Positions 39,332 through 48,017 of a stretch of 64,000 nt of DNA are shown here, piece by piece. The notes under the pieces were generated by a model. It was not told the origin of the DNA. It did not search any database and worked only from the letters and a program-made list of their open reading frames with translations. The DNA comes from Sphingobacterium gobiense. Its GTDB lineage: Bacteria; Bacteroidota; Bacteroidia; Sphingobacteriales; Sphingobacteriaceae. Where the stretch lies: positions 558,001 to 622,000 of the forward strand of contig NZ_PVBS01000002.1 of assembly GCF_002980575.1 (NCBI RefSeq). The letters are read 5' to 3'. Position numbers and translations under genes: made by a program. Every line of letters starts with the position of its first letter. The first letter of the stretch is position 1.

Positions 39332-42082
39332 ATGAATTGGGTTTATAGATATGTTTTGGTGTTTTGTTTATGTGGATTGGCGGGTCTGACAGATCTAATT
39401 GCCAGACCTCTCCGTATCCTTTACGTCCGGGACGCTGTGGCGAATGAACAACGATTACAGTATGCGGTAGATAAAATAGCGGCGATTACAGGACTACAGG
39501 CAGACGTATACCACTTTCCAGAAACCAAGCTACAAAAAGATGATCTTGTGCTTGGGCTGTTGGGTACAGGAGCGCAGTGGGAAACGTTGGTACCGGAGGT
39601 TTTATTAAAAAACCTCGAAAGCAAGGAGTCTTTCATTATTTATAGAAAAGATAAAACATCACCCCTTATTATTCTAGGAAAGGACGAAACCGGGCTGCTA
39701 TATGGCTGTGAGGAGGCGTCCAAAAATACCTTCTACGGGGAGGATCCTGTTTCCTTTGCCGACGCGCCCGAAATGGTGCTGCGTGGAACGGCTATAGGTA
39801 TGCAGAAAACCAAATATCTACCGGGACGTGATGTATACGAATATCCTTATACCGAAGATTTGTTTCCATGGTTCTATGACAAGGAATTATGGGTGCAGTA
39901 TCTGGATATGATGTTGGAAAACCGTTACAATACGTTGTATTTGTGGAACGGACATCCTTTTTCGTCGTTGGTGAAATTGAAAGATTACCCATATGCGCTG
40001 GAGGTGGACGACGAAACTTTCGCTAAGAATGAAGAAATCTACCGATTTTTAACAGAAGAGGCGAACAAACGAGGGATCTGGGTCATTCAGATGTTTTACA
40101 ATATTCTGCTTCCAAAACCCTTTGCAGACAAACATGGTCTGAAGACCCAGGAAAGAAACCGGGTCATTACGCCACTCATAGAAGATTATACACGTAAATC
40201 CATTGCTGCATTTGTCGAAAAATATCCGAACGTCGGGCTACTCGTTACATTGGGGGAAGCAATGGAAGGCGTCGGACAGGACGATATCGATTGGTTCACA
40301 AAAACGATTATTCCGGGAGTAAAAGACGGTCTTAGTGCTATATATAGTGAACTGGAGCCACCGATTATTTTGCGGGCGCACGATACCGACGCACCGGCCG
40401 TGATGAAGGAGGCGTTACCAATCTATAAGAATTTGTACACGATGGCGAAGTTTAATGGCGAAGCTCTTACCACTTATGAAACGCGAGGGAAATGGGCGGA
40501 GCTACATCAAACGTTGGGTAGTATTGGAACCGTACATATACAAAATGTACATATCTTAGCAAATCTGGAGCCGTTCAGGTATGCGGCACCCGATTTCATA
40601 CAGAAATCGGTGAAATCAATGCACGACATCCATTTTTCAAATGGTCTGCATCTATATCCTCAAGCTTCTTACTGGGATTGGCCGTATACGGCAGATAAGA
40701 CCGAAAAGCGCTTGTTACAAGTCGAACGTGATTGGATGTGGTATAAAGCTTGGGCACGATATGCATGGAAAGCTGATCGCCCCGAATCGGAAGAAAAAGC
40801 CTATTGGTCATCTTTATTGAGCGACTATTACGGTATTTCAGCGAAAGATGCAACCAATCTCTTAACCGCATTGGACGAAGTTGGAGAAATATCGCCGAAG
40901 ATTCTCCGTCGTTTTGGTATTACAGATGGTAATCGCCAAACCTCTTCGTTGGGCATGTTGATGACACAACTTATCAACCCATATCGATACGGGCTCTTTA
41001 CCTTGCTTTATGACTCAGAAGCACCGGAAGGAGAGATGATCATTGATTATGCGGAAAAGGAGTTCAAAGATGAACAGCATACCGGTGAAACGCCCATGCG
41101 TGTTGCGGACGAGATTGTAACACATGCAAATAAAGCCGTACAGGCAGTAAAAGAGATTGAGCGGGCTGCGAACAAGAATAAAGAGGAGTTTCAGCGTCTG
41201 ATAAATGATGTCTATATACACCAAGCGCTTGCCGAGCACTATAGCTGTAAAGTAAAAGCGGCTATTCAGCTGTTGGAATACAAGTACACCGCGGACTTAG
41301 CATCGCTTCGGAAAGCACTGCCCGATTTTGAAAAAAGTGTAGCAGCCTACAAAAAATTGACGGATTTGACAAAAGATACCTATTTGTACGCCAATAGTAT
41401 GCAGACAAAGCAACGGAAAATCCCGATGCGTGGTGTAGATGCCACCTTCAAACATTGGACAGAGATGTTGCCTGTCTTCGAGACCGAGTTGCATAATTTT
41501 AAGGAGGCAATAGATTCGATAGCCGCTACCGTTGGTCAACCTAAAAAAGAGCGGAAGCTGCTCAACGATAAAGAAGTTGCAGTAAAAGCAGATGTCCAGT
41601 ATACGGTTTTAAAGAAAGGTGCGAAATTGCATTTAGACCAAGAATTGGTTGTTACACACTTGGCTAACGAACTGGAAGGGATGAAAGCCGTGATGATCAA
41701 TTCAGAAGAGCAGAAATTGAATGGCACAACGTTGAAATTTGAAAGTGATCAAAACGTAAAAGTATTGGTAGGATACTTTAATAATACAGATAAAGTATTT
41801 GCGCCTAAGCCAGTATTGGAAATTGATGCCTCTGCGAATGATTATGGGCAGGCAGAAGCTAAAATTCGCAACGCGCTGCGCGTACAATATATGCCAATGC
41901 TCGATATCCACACCTATTCGTTTCCGAAAGGGAAAAATGAGCTGAAAATCCCAAAAGGAGAAGCTTTGATTTTAGGTTTTGTGGCAGACGACGCGCTTCA
42001 ACACGCGTATAACGCCGATGTCGATAATCAGGGCGATGATATGGATGACCTCTTCGGTTATTATGAAGAGACTAAACTATAA
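39332..42082 (+). CDS. Predicted secreted glycoside hydrolase, family not assigned
   Basis: A 916-residue exported protein (signal peptide 1-24, VFCLCGLAGLTDLIA). It opens with an alpha/beta region (about 25-145) like the N-terminal domains that precede TIM barrels in GH20/GH67/GH115 enzymes, ending LIILGKDETGLLYG. A barrel-like region follows (about 150-480) with RGTAIGMQKT, YNTLYLWNGHPFSS, GIWVIQMFYNIL, LLVTLGEAMEGVG, RAHDTDAP and LYPQASYWDWPYT. Acidic residues such as those in TLGEAMEG and RAHDTD are catalytic candidates. The rest is helical, with a C-terminal beta domain. I cannot place it in a CAZy family. First gene of an operon with GH28, GH95 and GH2, so a pectin side-chain role is likely. 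Confidence 0.7.
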   Translation: MNWVYRYVLVFCLCGLAGLTDLIARPLRILYVRDAVANEQRLQYAVDKIAAITGLQADVYHFPETKLQKDDLVLGLLGTGAQWETLVPEVLLKNLESKESFIIYRKDKTSPLIILGKDETGLLYGCEEASKNTFYGEDPVSFADAPEMVLRGTAIGMQKTKYLPGRDVYEYPYTEDLFPWFYDKELWVQYLDMMLENRYNTLYLWNGHPFSSLVKLKDYPYALEVDDETFAKNEEIYRFLTEEANKRGIWVIQMFYNILLPKPFADKHGLKTQERNRVITPLIEDYTRKSIAAFVEKYPNVGLLVTLGEAMEGVGQDDIDWFTKTIIPGVKDGLSAIYSELEPPIILRAHDTDAPAVMKEALPIYKNLYTMAKFNGEALTTYETRGKWAELHQTLGSIGTVHIQNVHILANLEPFRYAAPDFIQKSVKSMHDIHFSNGLHLYPQASYWDWPYTADKTEKRLLQVERDWMWYKAWARYAWKADRPESEEKAYWSSLLSDYYGISAKDATNLLTALDEVGEISPKILRRFGITDGNRQTSSLGMLMTQLINPYRYGLFTLLYDSEAPEGEMIIDYAEKEFKDEQHTGETPMRVADEIVTHANKAVQAVKEIERAANKNKEEFQRLINDVYIHQALAEHYSCKVKAAIQLLEYKYTADLASLRKALPDFEKSVAAYKKLTDLTKDTYLYANSMQTKQRKIPMRGVDATFKHWTEMLPVFETELHNFKEAIDSIAATVGQPKKERKLLNDKEVAVKADVQYTVLKKGAKLHLDQELVVTHLANELEGMKAVMINSEEQKLNGTTLKFESDQNVKVLVGYFNNTDKVFAPKPVLEIDASANDYGQAEAKIRNALRVQYMPMLDIHTYSFPKGKNELKIPKGEALILGFVADDALQHAYNADVDNQGDDMDDLFGYYEETKL

Positions 42083-42096
42083 TAAAAAGAAAACAA

Positions 42097-43638
42097 ATGA
42101 AAATGAATAAACTTGCCGGTATACTGCTGTTTTTATTACCTGGAGCCCTAGCTGCCCAGGAGGACTTGAACAGGAAGCTTGATACCTACGTTGATAAATT
42201 TAATAGTCAAGACAACGAGGCGGTCATCAACAAGATTGACAACAAGAGTTCCGCCGCATGGATGAAAGAAAACATTCCGTTATTTGCCTGTCCGGACAGT
42301 GCGATAGAAGAAATTTATTATTTCCGGTGGTGGTCTTACCGAAAACACATCAAAGAAACGCCGGAGGGGACGATTGTCACGGAATTTATCGAACCCGTAA
42401 AACACGCTGCTAGATATAATGCTATTAGTTGTGCATTGGGTCATCATATCTATGAAGGAAGATGGCTGCGGAACAATGATTTTTTGAAAGAGTATGTTGA
42501 CTTTTGGTTATATCATGCTGATAAAGGTGAAAGCAGGCCGCGTTTTCATCAATTTAGCTCTTGGTTGCCGGATGCTTTGCTAGCCTATCACATGGTGCAA
42601 GACGATGAAGAATACTTAGCCAGTCGTTTGAACGATCTGGATAAAGACTATTTGAAATGGGAAGAAGAACGCCAATTGCCGAACGGTCTATTTTGGCAGC
42701 ATGATGTGAAGGACGGTATGGAAGAGTCCGTATCCGGCGGGCGCAGAGAAGAAAACATGCGACCAACCATCAACAGCTATATGGTTGCCAATGCACGAGC
42801 ACTGTCGAAGATCGCGGAAATGGTCGGAAATGATAGCTTGAAGCGTAATTATGAAACAAAGGCGGAGCGGCTAGCCACATTGTTGGTAGATTCACTTTGG
42901 GATGAAAAAGACAGTTTCTTTAAGACACGCGTAGAAAAAGGTAAAGGTTTACACCCGGCACGGGAAGCTATCGGGTTTATTCCCTGGAGCTTTCATATTG
43001 TGCCTGACCATCGTTCCTATGCGGAAGCATGGTCGCAGGTTATTGATACAGCGGGGTTTAAGGCGCCTTGGGGGCTCACCACCGCTGAACGCAGAGAACC
43101 AACCTTCCGCACGCGAGGTTCCGGTCATGGCTGTGAGTGGGACGGCGCTATCTGGCCGTTCGCCAGTACGCAAACTTTACGGGGGATGGCCAACTTTCTC
43201 GCTGACTACAAACGCGGCAACACCATCACGAAAGACGATTTTTATGAAGCCGTGCATCAGTATGCCGCATCTCACGTCATGGATGGTAAGCCTTATATTG
43301 GTGAATATCAAGACGAGCGCACGGGCTACTGGTTGAAAGGAGACCATCCCCGTAGCAAATTCTACAATCACTCGACATTCGCGGATGTGGTTATTCAAGA
43401 TCTTATCGGGTTCAAGCCGCAGCTGGGTAACAGTTTCGAATTAAAGCCCCTTATCCCACAAGATCAATGGGCCTATTTTACCCTTCAGGGGGTGTCCTAT
43501 AAGGATAAAGTCGTAGATATCTATTGGGATAAAAATGGCTCACAGTACGGAAAAGGAAAAGGACTGACAGTCTACGTAGACGGCAAGCGTGTTGCTAAGT
43601 CTAAAAAATTAAAATCGTTAAAAGTTAACTTAAGATGA
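42097..43638 (+). CDS. Secreted (alpha/alpha)6-barrel glycosidase-like protein
   Basis: A 513-residue exported protein (signal peptide 1-20, LLFLLPGALAAQ). Repeated helical motifs rich in aromatic residues (YYFRWWSYRKHI, FHQFSSWLPDALLAYH, INSYMVANARALSKIAEMVG, GCEWDGAIWPFASTQTLRGM) suggest an (alpha/alpha)6 toroid, as in trehalase/GH37-, GH63- and MGH1-like enzymes. A short C-terminal beta domain follows (LKPLIPQDQWAYFTLQGVSY). Catalytic acids cannot be named with certainty; Asp/Glu in GCEWDGAIWP are candidates. It lies 14 bases after the previous gene, and its stop overlaps the GH28 start (ATGA), so they are co-translated. Specific family unassigned. Confidence 0.72.
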   Translation: MKMNKLAGILLFLLPGALAAQEDLNRKLDTYVDKFNSQDNEAVINKIDNKSSAAWMKENIPLFACPDSAIEEIYYFRWWSYRKHIKETPEGTIVTEFIEPVKHAARYNAISCALGHHIYEGRWLRNNDFLKEYVDFWLYHADKGESRPRFHQFSSWLPDALLAYHMVQDDEEYLASRLNDLDKDYLKWEEERQLPNGLFWQHDVKDGMEESVSGGRREENMRPTINSYMVANARALSKIAEMVGNDSLKRNYETKAERLATLLVDSLWDEKDSFFKTRVEKGKGLHPAREAIGFIPWSFHIVPDHRSYAEAWSQVIDTAGFKAPWGLTTAERREPTFRTRGSGHGCEWDGAIWPFASTQTLRGMANFLADYKRGNTITKDDFYEAVHQYAASHVMDGKPYIGEYQDERTGYWLKGDHPRSKFYNHSTFADVVIQDLIGFKPQLGNSFELKPLIPQDQWAYFTLQGVSYKDKVVDIYWDKNGSQYGKGKGLTVYVDGKRVAKSKKLKSLKVNLR

Positions 43639-45218
43639 TAAAGAGAGGAATTATTGCATTATGGTTGTTTGTTGCCGCTATGGGTTTGTCGGTGCAGGCA
43701 CAACAATTTTATAACGTATTGGATTACGGCGGAAGCAACGACAGTACGGGGCTTAACACCGACGCTATTGCCAAAGCCATTGATGCTGCCGCGAGCAAAG
43801 GGGGCGGGACGGTTTATTTTCCAGCAGGTAAGTATATTACCGGGCCCATCCATTTTAAAAGCAACATAACCCTTTTTATTGACGCGGGCGCAGAGCTACA
43901 TTTCAGCGACGATTTCGATCATTATCTTCCGATGGTGGAATCTCGTTGGGAAGGCACTGAAGTGACTAACTTCTCTCCACTAATCTACGGTAAAGATCTC
44001 GAAAATATAGCTATTGTTGGCCGCGGTTTAATTGATGGACACGGCAAGAAATGGTGGGGATACTCCGAAGTGACTATTCGTGAACAAAAAGAAGGCGAGT
44101 TAACCAAATGGCAAAAAGAGTTTAAACGCCTAAACAAGGACGTTTTAGCTCCAGATTTGCCGGGATGGGTTGAGCGCGGCTTTCTACGTCCGCCTTTTAT
44201 ACAGTTTCTGCATTGTAATAATGTACAAATAAAAGACATCAAAATTCAAAACTCGCCTTTCTGGACGGTCAATCCGCAATATTGTGACAATGTAACCGTT
44301 GATGGGGTGACCATCGACAATCCACCCTCACCAAATACCGACGGGATTAATCCGGAATCTTGCAGCAATGTGCACATCGCTAACTGTCATATCTCCGTAG
44401 GGGATGACTGTATCACCATCAAGTCCGGAAAAGATCGCTCCGGTCGTAAAGTGAATATTCCGGCAGAAAACTACACCATCACCAATTGTACGATGTTGCG
44501 TGGGCATGGTGGTGTAGTCATTGGCAGTGAAATGTCAGGCGGCGTGAAGAATATCGTCATTTCCAATTGTATATTTGACGGGACAGACCGCGGTATACGG
44601 TTAAAAACAGCTCGAGGTCGTGGCGGTGTGGTGGAAAACATTCGGGTAAGCAATATCGTCATGCGCAACATACGTGATCAAGCAATTGTATTAAACATGC
44701 AGTATGCAAAAACGGACAAGGAGCCCGTTTCGGAACGCACTCCGTTGTTTAAAAATGTCTATATCAGTGATATGGCCGGAACAGCCAATCGCGTGGGTTT
44801 AATACTTGGACTGGAAGAGATGCCGGTGGAAAATGTGAGCTTTAACAACATCAATATGCAATCGAAATCGGGTTTTTCGATTGAAAATGCAAAGAATATC
44901 TCGTTCAATAACGTACAGGTAGATGTCGCGGATGAATCACTCATCACGGCGAAGAATATGGAAGGTTTACACATTACCGGTGTCCAAAATAATACACCAA
45001 AAGCAGACCGGCCAATGTTGGTGTTTGAAGGGGTGCAAAAAGCGAATATACAGCAAAATTACCCAAGCCTAGGAACGAATTCATTTTTGGAGCTTATTGG
45101 GGATGAAAACAGCGAAGTGTTTATACATGGCAATAATTTTATGCATGTAGAAAACACCGTCACGGGTTCTACGACGTCTGCTGTTTTAACCAACAATATC
45201 GAAGCACAAAAGAAATAA
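43635..45218 (+). CDS. GH28 polygalacturonase-like enzyme
   Basis: Right-handed parallel beta-helix enzyme that hydrolyses alpha-galacturonosidic links in pectin. The 527-residue protein has a signal peptide (1-22, ending GLSVQA) and the complete GH28 catalytic set: N-T-D at 234-236, G-D-D at 256-258 (catalytic aspartates), G-H-G at 290-292 and an R-L-K version of the R-I-K motif in RGIRLKTARG. Repeating beta-helix turns (NVTVDGVTIDNP, NVHIANCHISVG) are visible. About 100 residues after the active site are longer than in minimal GH28 enzymes. Probably periplasmic, acting on imported oligogalacturonides or rhamnogalacturonan fragments. Confidence 0.93.
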   Translation: MIKRGIIALWLFVAAMGLSVQAQQFYNVLDYGGSNDSTGLNTDAIAKAIDAAASKGGGTVYFPAGKYITGPIHFKSNITLFIDAGAELHFSDDFDHYLPMVESRWEGTEVTNFSPLIYGKDLENIAIVGRGLIDGHGKKWWGYSEVTIREQKEGELTKWQKEFKRLNKDVLAPDLPGWVERGFLRPPFIQFLHCNNVQIKDIKIQNSPFWTVNPQYCDNVTVDGVTIDNPPSPNTDGINPESCSNVHIANCHISVGDDCITIKSGKDRSGRKVNIPAENYTITNCTMLRGHGGVVIGSEMSGGVKNIVISNCIFDGTDRGIRLKTARGRGGVVENIRVSNIVMRNIRDQAIVLNMQYAKTDKEPVSERTPLFKNVYISDMAGTANRVGLILGLEEMPVENVSFNNINMQSKSGFSIENAKNISFNNVQVDVADESLITAKNMEGLHITGVQNNTPKADRPMLVFEGVQKANIQQNYPSLGTNSFLELIGDENSEVFIHGNNFMHVENTVTGSTTSAVLTNNIEAQKK

Positions 45219-45224
45219 TATAAC

Positions 45225-48017
45225 ATGCGTTTAACGTTTTTTATCCTTTTTGTAATAACGACGACAAGCCTGCACGTGCATGGGCAGCACCAGCTATGGT
45301 ATGATGAACCAGCTAAGCAGTGGGAAGAAGCCTTGCCCATCGGAAACGGACGTTTGGGAGCGATGATATTTGGGGGAGATACGGTAGAAGAAGTCCAGTT
45401 CAACGAGGAGACGCTTTGGACGGGAGAGCCGCGGAATTACAACAAGACTAACGCAAGACAATACCTGGATACCATTAGACTCCTGCTTGAACAAGGCAAG
45501 CAACAGGATGCAGAAGAGCTGGCCATGCGCGAGTTTATGGGCTTGAAGAGTGAAACGGAAGACCCGAAACCATGGTTAGATCGTGTAGGAGCAGAGCGTG
45601 AAAAGCCAAACGGAGCGTATACATTTGCGTTCGACGATAGCCGATGGCCCACCTTTCCGGTACCGAGCTACGAGGGCTGGGAGGAAATTGGTTTGGAGGC
45701 ACTTGATGGCGCTGTTTGGTTCCGAACGACCTTTGAATTGACTGCGGAAGACCTTGCTGGTGAGGACTGGCAATTGGATTTAAATAAAGCTAGGCAAGAA
45801 GACTATACCTACATCAATGGACAGTTGGTCGGACATGAACATGGAGACCACACAAAGCGTCTATACAACATCCCGAAGGAGATTCTTCGCGAAGGTAAGA
45901 ATGTTGTGGCGGTCCAGATCATCAATCTTACGGGAAAGGGGGGGATAGCGGGGTATAAAGACACCACGAACCACATCGGCATAAAAAATGCATCAGGAAA
46001 GTTTATTTCCTTGGTCGGACCGTGGAAATATTGGATACAAGATTCCGATGTACCTAAGGTGGGCGCTTTTCAAGCGTCATATCAACCTTTCGGTGTATTG
46101 AAATTCCGTTTTCCCAAAGGAGATACCGAAGCATATAAACGTAGGTTGGATATAGAGCGCGGGGTCTCGGAAGTTCGCTACCGACAAGCCGGTGTGGAAT
46201 ATACCCGCACTTATTTTGCGAGTCACCCTGATAACGTAATCGCTATCCGTTTAGCAGCAGATAAGCCCCAGCAAGTTTCTTTCGCGCTAGCACTGGAAAC
46301 GAAGCACGAAAAACACCGTGTCTGGAAGGTGGATGATCAAACGCTTGCTATGACGGTTTACGTCAAAGGTGGAGCCTTAGAAGGTACTTCCTATCTTACG
46401 GTGAAGTTGCAGGGCGGAACGATGACCGAGAAGGATGGTCAACTGCAGGTACAAGGAGCGACCACCGCCGATATCCTGCTAACAGGAGCGACCAACTATG
46501 GTAACTACAAAACCTTGGTCCCCGGCTATAAACACGCGGCGCAGGACCACCACCAGAACGTAAGAAAAAAAGGTTTTCTCCAATTACTGCGTGCTCACGA
46601 GCATGATTACCAACAGTTATACGGGCGCTTTAATATAGATCTCGGTGGAACAGAGGCTCGCGCTATGCCCACTGATGAACGTCTCGAACGATTTGTAACC
46701 GGAGCAGATCCCGATCTGATCGCACTGTATATACAATATGGGCGTTATTTGCAGATAGCCAGCGCGCGCGAAGGGACCCGTCCCGCCAATCTGCAAGGGA
46801 TATGGAACCCTTGGCTAGAGCCTTCATGGGGAAGCAAGTACACCACCAACATCAACTTGGAGATGAACTACTGGCCCACAGAAATGCTCCAATTGGGCGA
46901 ATTACATCATTCTTTGTTTCAAATGATCCGGGAATTAAGTGAAGCAGGAACAGAAACAGCCCGCGAATATTACGGCGCACGAGGGTGGGTTCATCACCAT
47001 AATACGGACCTGTGGCGAGGAACAGCTCCAATTAACAATTCGAACCACGGCATATGGCCGACTGGAGGTGCATGGTTGGTTACTCATTTATGGGAGCATT
47101 ATCGGTTCAACCAAGATCCAAAATTTCTTGCCGAATATTACGATGTCATAAAAGGCGCAACCCTTTTCTTTAAAGATTTTTTGATCAAAGACGAAAAAAC
47201 CGGCTGGTTGGTCAGTACGCCTTCCAATTCTCCGGAGAATGGCGGATTAGTAAAAGGACCTGCCATGGATCATCAGATTATCCGGACATTATTCCGTATT
47301 TTCACGGAGTCTTCAAAACTGGTGAATAAAGATGCGTCGCTAAGGGATTCCATACAAACGATGATCCCGCAGATTGCGCCGAACCAAATTGGTCAATATG
47401 GGCAGTTGCAAGAATGGTTGGAGGATATTGATGATCCAGATAACAAACATCGGCACGTTTCCCATTTATGGGGGTTACATCCTGGTAACGAAATTAATAT
47501 GGACCAGACACCGGAGCTAGTTGAAGCCGCGAAGCAATCCTTAATTATGCGTGGCGATGATGGCACTGGCTGGAGTTTGGCATGGAAAATAAATTTTTGG
47601 GCGCGGCTAAAAGATGCACAGCATACGTATAAAATGATAAAAATGCTGTTGCGGCCTGCCGGCAGTGCAGGTGGATCTTATCCAAACTTGTTTGATGCTC
47701 ACCCGCCATTCCAAATAGACGGGAATTTTGGCGGAGCAGCTGGAATTGGTGAAATGTTAGTGCAAAGCCATACGGATATAGTAGATATTTTACCCGCCCT
47801 TCCCAAGGAACTTTCTCAGGGAAAAGTGAGTGGGCTCAAAGCGCGGGGTAATTTTGAAATTGACCTTGCGTGGGAAAATCATCAGTTAACATCCCTGTCT
47901 TTGCGTTCGCTTGGAGGTAAGCCGCTCAAACTTCGATTCAACGGGAAGGTCGTCGAGATTCCCACAAAAAAGAATAAAACGTATATGTTCGATACCGAAC
48001 TTAATCTCTTAAAATAA
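45225..48017 (+). CDS. GH95 alpha-L-fucosidase/alpha-L-galactosidase with inserted sugar-binding-like domain
   Basis: A 930-residue exported enzyme (signal peptide 1-20, ITTTSLHVHG). GH95 hallmarks are WEEALPIGNGRLGAMIFGG and ETLWTGEP at the N-terminus, TTNINLEMNYWPTEM with the two conserved asparagines, STPSNSPENGG with the putative acid glutamate, and the late HRHVSHLWGLHPGNEI and WSLAWKINFWARLKDA. The N-terminal GH95 domain is interrupted after REFMG (about residue 106) by roughly 175 residues resembling the jelly-roll sugar-binding domain of GH2 enzymes (VWFRTTFELTAED, YTYINGQLVG, KNVVAVQIINLTG). The GH95 sequence resumes at FQASYQPFGVLKFRFP (about 282). It lies 6 bases after GH28, and its stop overlaps the GH2 start by one base. 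Confidence 0.93.
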   Translation: MRLTFFILFVITTTSLHVHGQHQLWYDEPAKQWEEALPIGNGRLGAMIFGGDTVEEVQFNEETLWTGEPRNYNKTNARQYLDTIRLLLEQGKQQDAEELAMREFMGLKSETEDPKPWLDRVGAEREKPNGAYTFAFDDSRWPTFPVPSYEGWEEIGLEALDGAVWFRTTFELTAEDLAGEDWQLDLNKARQEDYTYINGQLVGHEHGDHTKRLYNIPKEILREGKNVVAVQIINLTGKGGIAGYKDTTNHIGIKNASGKFISLVGPWKYWIQDSDVPKVGAFQASYQPFGVLKFRFPKGDTEAYKRRLDIERGVSEVRYRQAGVEYTRTYFASHPDNVIAIRLAADKPQQVSFALALETKHEKHRVWKVDDQTLAMTVYVKGGALEGTSYLTVKLQGGTMTEKDGQLQVQGATTADILLTGATNYGNYKTLVPGYKHAAQDHHQNVRKKGFLQLLRAHEHDYQQLYGRFNIDLGGTEARAMPTDERLERFVTGADPDLIALYIQYGRYLQIASAREGTRPANLQGIWNPWLEPSWGSKYTTNINLEMNYWPTEMLQLGELHHSLFQMIRELSEAGTETAREYYGARGWVHHHNTDLWRGTAPINNSNHGIWPTGGAWLVTHLWEHYRFNQDPKFLAEYYDVIKGATLFFKDFLIKDEKTGWLVSTPSNSPENGGLVKGPAMDHQIIRTLFRIFTESSKLVNKDASLRDSIQTMIPQIAPNQIGQYGQLQEWLEDIDDPDNKHRHVSHLWGLHPGNEINMDQTPELVEAAKQSLIMRGDDGTGWSLAWKINFWARLKDAQHTYKMIKMLLRPAGSAGGSYPNLFDAHPPFQIDGNFGGAAGIGEMLVQSHTDIVDILPALPKELSQGKVSGLKARGNFEIDLAWENHQLTSLSLRSLGGKPLKLRFNGKVVEIPTKKNKTYMFDTELNLLK

